DNA of 15,233 bases from JBFJVZ01 sp041623895. Lineage in GTDB: Bacteria; Planctomycetota; Planctomycetia; Pirellulales; Pirellulaceae. The translations under genes and the position numbers were made by a program. Location of the stretch: NCBI GenBank assembly GCA_041623895.1, contig JBFJVZ010000159.1, forward strand, positions 1 through 15,233. The letters run 5' to 3'. The notes beneath the pieces were generated by a model. The model was given only the letters and a program-made list of their open reading frames with translations. It had not been told where the DNA came from and made no database searches. Positions 12,188-15,233 of this stretch are shown here, in pieces (the first letter of the stretch is position 1; every line of letters starts with the position of its first letter).

Positions 12188-15166
12188 ATGAAAGCCAGAT
12201 TCTTACTTATCGTATTCGCGCATTGCATCCTGTTTTCGGGTTGTACGCTGAGCCGTAACTTGCTGCGAACATCGGTTGTTCAGCCAGTTCAGTACTCCAA
12301 TGGCTGGGACCTGATGCTGGAGCGCCATCGTTTTCGGAAGATGGCCCGGCTGGAACTAGAGCGGGCGCGATCCATGGCCCGCGCGGAGACGGACGACTAC
12401 TCGTGCGAGCCGTTCTCGAGCGACGAGGAACGGGGATTCGAGGCGGGCTTTATTGATTTTCTGACCTATGGCGGAACCGGTCATCCTCCTCCCTTGCCGC
12501 CACGGCGTTACTGGTGGAGCGGTTGCGACAACCTCGACGACTGCAATGCAATCGAGGATTGGTTCAAGGGATTTCATCACGGAGCCGCAGTCGCACAAGC
12601 TTCCGGCTACCGGGATCAGGTAACGGTTCCTCTCAATGACTCGTTATTCGTCGATACAACGCCGTCATACGCCGGGCAGTATTCTGAATACTCGGGGCAG
12701 CATTCTGACACCGCGGACGTGGAACTGATCGAAGCAGGGCCCGGCCAGACAGATGAACCGGTTGGACTCGGAGCCATTTTGGAATTGCCGGCCCCTTTGG
12801 CTGTCGAGAAAGAGTCCGACGAGTCCGCCAGCGACGAGTCCGGCGAGGCAACCAACGGCATCAAATTCAACGACGAAGCTTGGCTGGACCAAGCCGAGGG
12901 TGAGCCGCTGGACGCCGAGCCCGAGCCATTGACCGATCCTTTTGCCGGCTTGGAGTTGAAGGATTCATTGGGCAGCGTCTCCCAGTCCTCCACGGAAATT
13001 CAGGCGCCTCCGGAATCCCAGTCCTCCGCGGAATCGCAGCCGCCAACGGAAATTCAGCCGCCGACGCGAATTCAGGCCCCGACGCGAATTGCGGTTCCAA
13101 CGGAAACTCAGCCGCCGACGCGAATTCAGGCCCCGACGCGAATTGCGGTTCCGACGGAAACTCAGCCCTCCAGCCAAGACGCGACGGCCGCGTCCGAGGT
13201 CAGCGTTGGTTCCGACGTCGATTCGCTAACGGCAAACGACAGCATCTCTACAGCCGAGCCCCAACTGCCGGCGGAATCAACAGAGATGGCTTCCGTTTCT
13301 CTCTTGCCTCCAATCGCCTGGCAGCCAAAACGGGAAACCGAAGCTGTGACGGATTCGCACCTGCCGCCATCCGTTATTGCGGTTTCCGCTCGGCAGCCCA
13401 AATCGAGCACAAGCCCAACGCAGTCGATGGCGACCGAAAACTTTCCCGACTTGCCACCCTCGCCCGCGTTGCAGGCAGCTCAGAGCGCGCCGATGCCGAT
13501 TGTTTCGCCAAAGTCAGAAAAGGATGACTCTGTGCAAGCTTCCCAGGTCCAACCCAAGACAACCGTGGACATCCAGAAGTCGAGCGTTGCGGCAGCGGTC
13601 AAGCCGGTGCCGGCAAGCAAGCGTACCGGCAAAAAGCAAACGCTGAAATTCGTATCGGAACTCACAGGCGGTGTGGTCCTGATCGCGGTCGGCTTGTTCT
13701 TAGTCCTCTTGGTCCGCCGCGGAAAAGAATCCATTGATAAGCCGAATCAACAACACGCACCGCGGGATAGCCGTTGGCGGTGGACCGCGGTCTGCGAACG
13801 AGCGACGCAAACACAAAACCGCATTTCCTGCCGGATCTCCATCGCTGCAAGTGTGATGCTGACAGCTTGTCTGACGACCGGCTGTTCGTCCCTGACGAAT
13901 CCGGTGCTGAACGGGATTCCCGTGCGAAAATTGCCCACAGACTTGCTGGCTCAGCCAAGTCGCGAAAACATGCAGACGATCCCGCTGTCGCTGCTGCGTC
14001 AAGAACAACCCAAGGAGTACCTTCTTGCCGCCGGTGACGTCATGGGTTTATTCATTGCCGGTGTCTTTCCACCGACGCTGGCCGATCAACCGCTGAATAC
14101 ACCACCAGTATATTTCCCCTCGCAGATTGATCCACTGGGCGCGGGGCTGCCTCCGTCACTCGGTTATCCCGTCACAATTCGAAACGATGGGACTTTGGCG
14201 TTACCCCTGGTCGAACCCGTATCCTTGGAGGGCTTGACGGTGGAAGAGGCCAACGAGCGGGTGCGTAACGCCTACACCGACAAAGGAATCCTGCAACCGG
14301 GGCGAGAGTCGGTCATGCTGACCTTGATGCAGCCGCGGCAAATCCGTGTGATGGTGTTTCGCCAGGAAGTCGGAGGATTCTCAGCCGGCGGCCGTGGGGA
14401 TATCTCCAGTAACAACGTCAAACAGGGCACCGGACACGTCGTTGATCTGCGCGCTTATGAGAACGACGTTGTTAATGCGCTGGCCAACACGGGTGGACTG
14501 CCCGGACTGGATTCATACAGCGGGATCTTCATATTCCGCGGCGGACAATCCAACTTGGAACTGACCCAACAATTACAGTCTCTACCAGCCGGTGCAGACT
14601 TGTCAGAACTTTCGGATCTTTCGGTTAAGACGGACTACATCCCCACACGCTGGGTGCGCGGTGAGCCGCTGTCATTTAAACCGGAAGACGCTATCTTGCA
14701 CGAGGGCGATGTGGTGCTATTGGAGGCCCGCGTTAAAGATCTCTTCTACACCGCCGGCTTGTTGCCGGCTGGGGAACGCGTGTTGCCGCGGGATTATGAC
14801 CTGGACGTAGTCGAGGCGGTGGTGCAAGTCAGCGGATCGCTGGTCAATGGCGCATTCGGCGGCAACAATTTTAACGGACTGTTGATCCAGAAAGGGCTCG
14901 GCAATCCCAATCCCAGCGCCCTGACGGTGATTCGGCGGACGCCCAATGGCGGCCAGATTCCAATCCGGGTGGATTTGAATCGCGCCCTGACCGATCCACG
15001 CGAACGCATTTTGGTCCAGCCGGGCGATGTGCTGATTCTACAGGAGACCCGACAGGAATCGGTGTCGCGCTATCTAAACGATCTCTTTAACTTCAACATT
15101 TTTGTCCAGGCCTTTCAACGCGGAAGCGCCAGCGGTGCGGCCGCGGTTACTCAATTGCCACAATAA
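12188..15166 (+). CDS. Two-signal fusion: lipoprotein plus Wza-like polysaccharide export protein
   Basis: One frame of 992 residues joins several parts. (1) A lipoprotein signal MKARFLLIVFAHCILFSGC, with lipobox Cys19. (2) A tyrosine- and proline-rich domain with GGTGHPPPLPPRRYW and WFKGFHHGAAVA (about residues 95-145), resembling a planctomycete lipoprotein family as I recall it. (3) A long acidic, Pro/Ser/Glu-rich linker containing ten 18-bp repeats (residues 266-325). (4) A transmembrane helix (about 493-509, GGVVLIAVGLFLVLLV) followed by RR. (5) A basic loop, then a second lipoprotein-type signal ending LTTGC (Cys566). (6) A Poly_export domain starting near YLLAAGDV (611), with SLBB-like segments from about 719 and 850 and a final GDVLILQE. 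Wza-type proteins form the outer-membrane channel for capsule or exopolysaccharide. ATG 12188 is chosen because the signal follows at once; an in-frame TTG at 12164 is less likely. GAGG lies 12 bases upstream. Confidence 0.85.
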   Translation: MKARFLLIVFAHCILFSGCTLSRNLLRTSVVQPVQYSNGWDLMLERHRFRKMARLELERARSMARAETDDYSCEPFSSDEERGFEAGFIDFLTYGGTGHPPPLPPRRYWWSGCDNLDDCNAIEDWFKGFHHGAAVAQASGYRDQVTVPLNDSLFVDTTPSYAGQYSEYSGQHSDTADVELIEAGPGQTDEPVGLGAILELPAPLAVEKESDESASDESGEATNGIKFNDEAWLDQAEGEPLDAEPEPLTDPFAGLELKDSLGSVSQSSTEIQAPPESQSSAESQPPTEIQPPTRIQAPTRIAVPTETQPPTRIQAPTRIAVPTETQPSSQDATAASEVSVGSDVDSLTANDSISTAEPQLPAESTEMASVSLLPPIAWQPKRETEAVTDSHLPPSVIAVSARQPKSSTSPTQSMATENFPDLPPSPALQAAQSAPMPIVSPKSEKDDSVQASQVQPKTTVDIQKSSVAAAVKPVPASKRTGKKQTLKFVSELTGGVVLIAVGLFLVLLVRRGKESIDKPNQQHAPRDSRWRWTAVCERATQTQNRISCRISIAASVMLTACLTTGCSSLTNPVLNGIPVRKLPTDLLAQPSRENMQTIPLSLLRQEQPKEYLLAAGDVMGLFIAGVFPPTLADQPLNTPPVYFPSQIDPLGAGLPPSLGYPVTIRNDGTLALPLVEPVSLEGLTVEEANERVRNAYTDKGILQPGRESVMLTLMQPRQIRVMVFRQEVGGFSAGGRGDISSNNVKQGTGHVVDLRAYENDVVNALANTGGLPGLDSYSGIFIFRGGQSNLELTQQLQSLPAGADLSELSDLSVKTDYIPTRWVRGEPLSFKPEDAILHEGDVVLLEARVKDLFYTAGLLPAGERVLPRDYDLDVVEAVVQVSGSLVNGAFGGNNFNGLLIQKGLGNPNPSALTVIRRTPNGGQIPIRVDLNRALTDPRERILVQPGDVLILQETRQESVSRYLNDLFNFNIFVQAFQRGSASGAAAVTQLPQ
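12983..13162 (+). repeat. Ten-unit 18-bp in-frame tandem repeat
   Basis: Ten consecutive 18-base units encode hexapeptides of the form Q-(P/A/S)-(P/S)-T-(R/E)-(I/T/S): QSSTEI, QAPPES, QSSAES, QPPTEI, QPPTRI, QAPTRI, AVPTET, QPPTRI, QAPTRI, AVPTET. The last six are a duplication of a 54-base block (13055-13108 and 13109-13162) differing at one synonymous base (A at 13099, G at 13153). The block adds length to the periplasmic linker of the export fusion without changing frame. Confidence 0.9.
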
Positions 15167-15191
15167 GCGCAGCGCTACTTCTGCTCGAAAC

Positions 15192-15233
15192 ATGCGCTCG
15201 CGTGTGAACAAACTAAGCCGCAAGTCGCAGCCA
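15192..15233 (+). CDS. Possible start of the next gene (truncated by window edge)
   Basis: An ATG 25 bases after the export gene's stop opens a frame (MRSRVNKLSRKSQP) that runs off the window. The basic N-terminus could precede a membrane segment, as in many exopolysaccharide proteins. No ribosome binding site is evident and only 14 codons are visible, so both its reality and its function are unknown. Confidence 0.3.
   Translation, partial: MRSRVNKLSRKSQP

Noticed and set aside
12983..13162. CRISPR-like direct repeats
   Set aside because: The units are only 18 bases, contiguous, without spacers, and lie inside a coding frame.
12965..13177. Arginine-rich repetitive minus-strand frame
   Set aside because: It is the reverse reading of the 18-bp repeat array in the export gene; its periodicity is inherited from that array.

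Overview
The window looks like chromosomal DNA of a planctomycete, most likely of the Pirellulales / Rhodopirellula type. This is an inference from gene content. It holds a c-type cytochrome of the planctomycete heme-binding type paired with a membrane-anchored dehydrogenase propeller. It also holds a Wza-like export protein joined to a lipoprotein resembling a planctomycete family, several GTG starts, and REP-like intergenic palindromes. No rRNA, tRNA, CRISPR array, transposase or phage gene was recognised.

Layout. Positions 1-263 are non-coding and carry a REP-like palindromic cluster. A leftward operon follows, transcribed 3871 to 264: a small class I SAM methyltransferase, a GT4-type glycosyltransferase whose start overlaps the methyltransferase stop by one base, and a large NHL-type beta-propeller protein. 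Divergent from it is a secreted right-handed beta-helix protein (4051-5940), similar to polysaccharide-acting enzymes. A second leftward pair (8413 to 5998) encodes a four-helix membrane protein with a sorbosone-dehydrogenase-like propeller, and a diheme cytochrome c whose start may overlap its stop by 8 bases. A third leftward pair (11694 to 8673) encodes an NTP_transf_5-type nucleotidyltransferase and an MsbA-like ABC exporter. After a gene-free interval of about 490 bases, the rightward gene 12188-15166 encodes the polysaccharide export fusion, and a further gene may begin at 15192.

How the genes fit together. The methyltransferase, glycosyltransferase, nucleotidyltransferase, ABC exporter, beta-helix protein and Wza-like exporter are consistent with part of a locus for making, modifying and exporting a surface glycan. 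The cytochrome/dehydrogenase pair inside it looks like a separate periplasmic redox module, perhaps oxidising a sugar or alcohol. No substrate can be named from sequence alone.

The most unusual object is the export gene. One uninterrupted frame contains a lipoprotein signal, a long disordered linker with a ten-unit 18-bp repeat, a transmembrane helix, a second lipoprotein-type signal, and a complete Wza-like domain.
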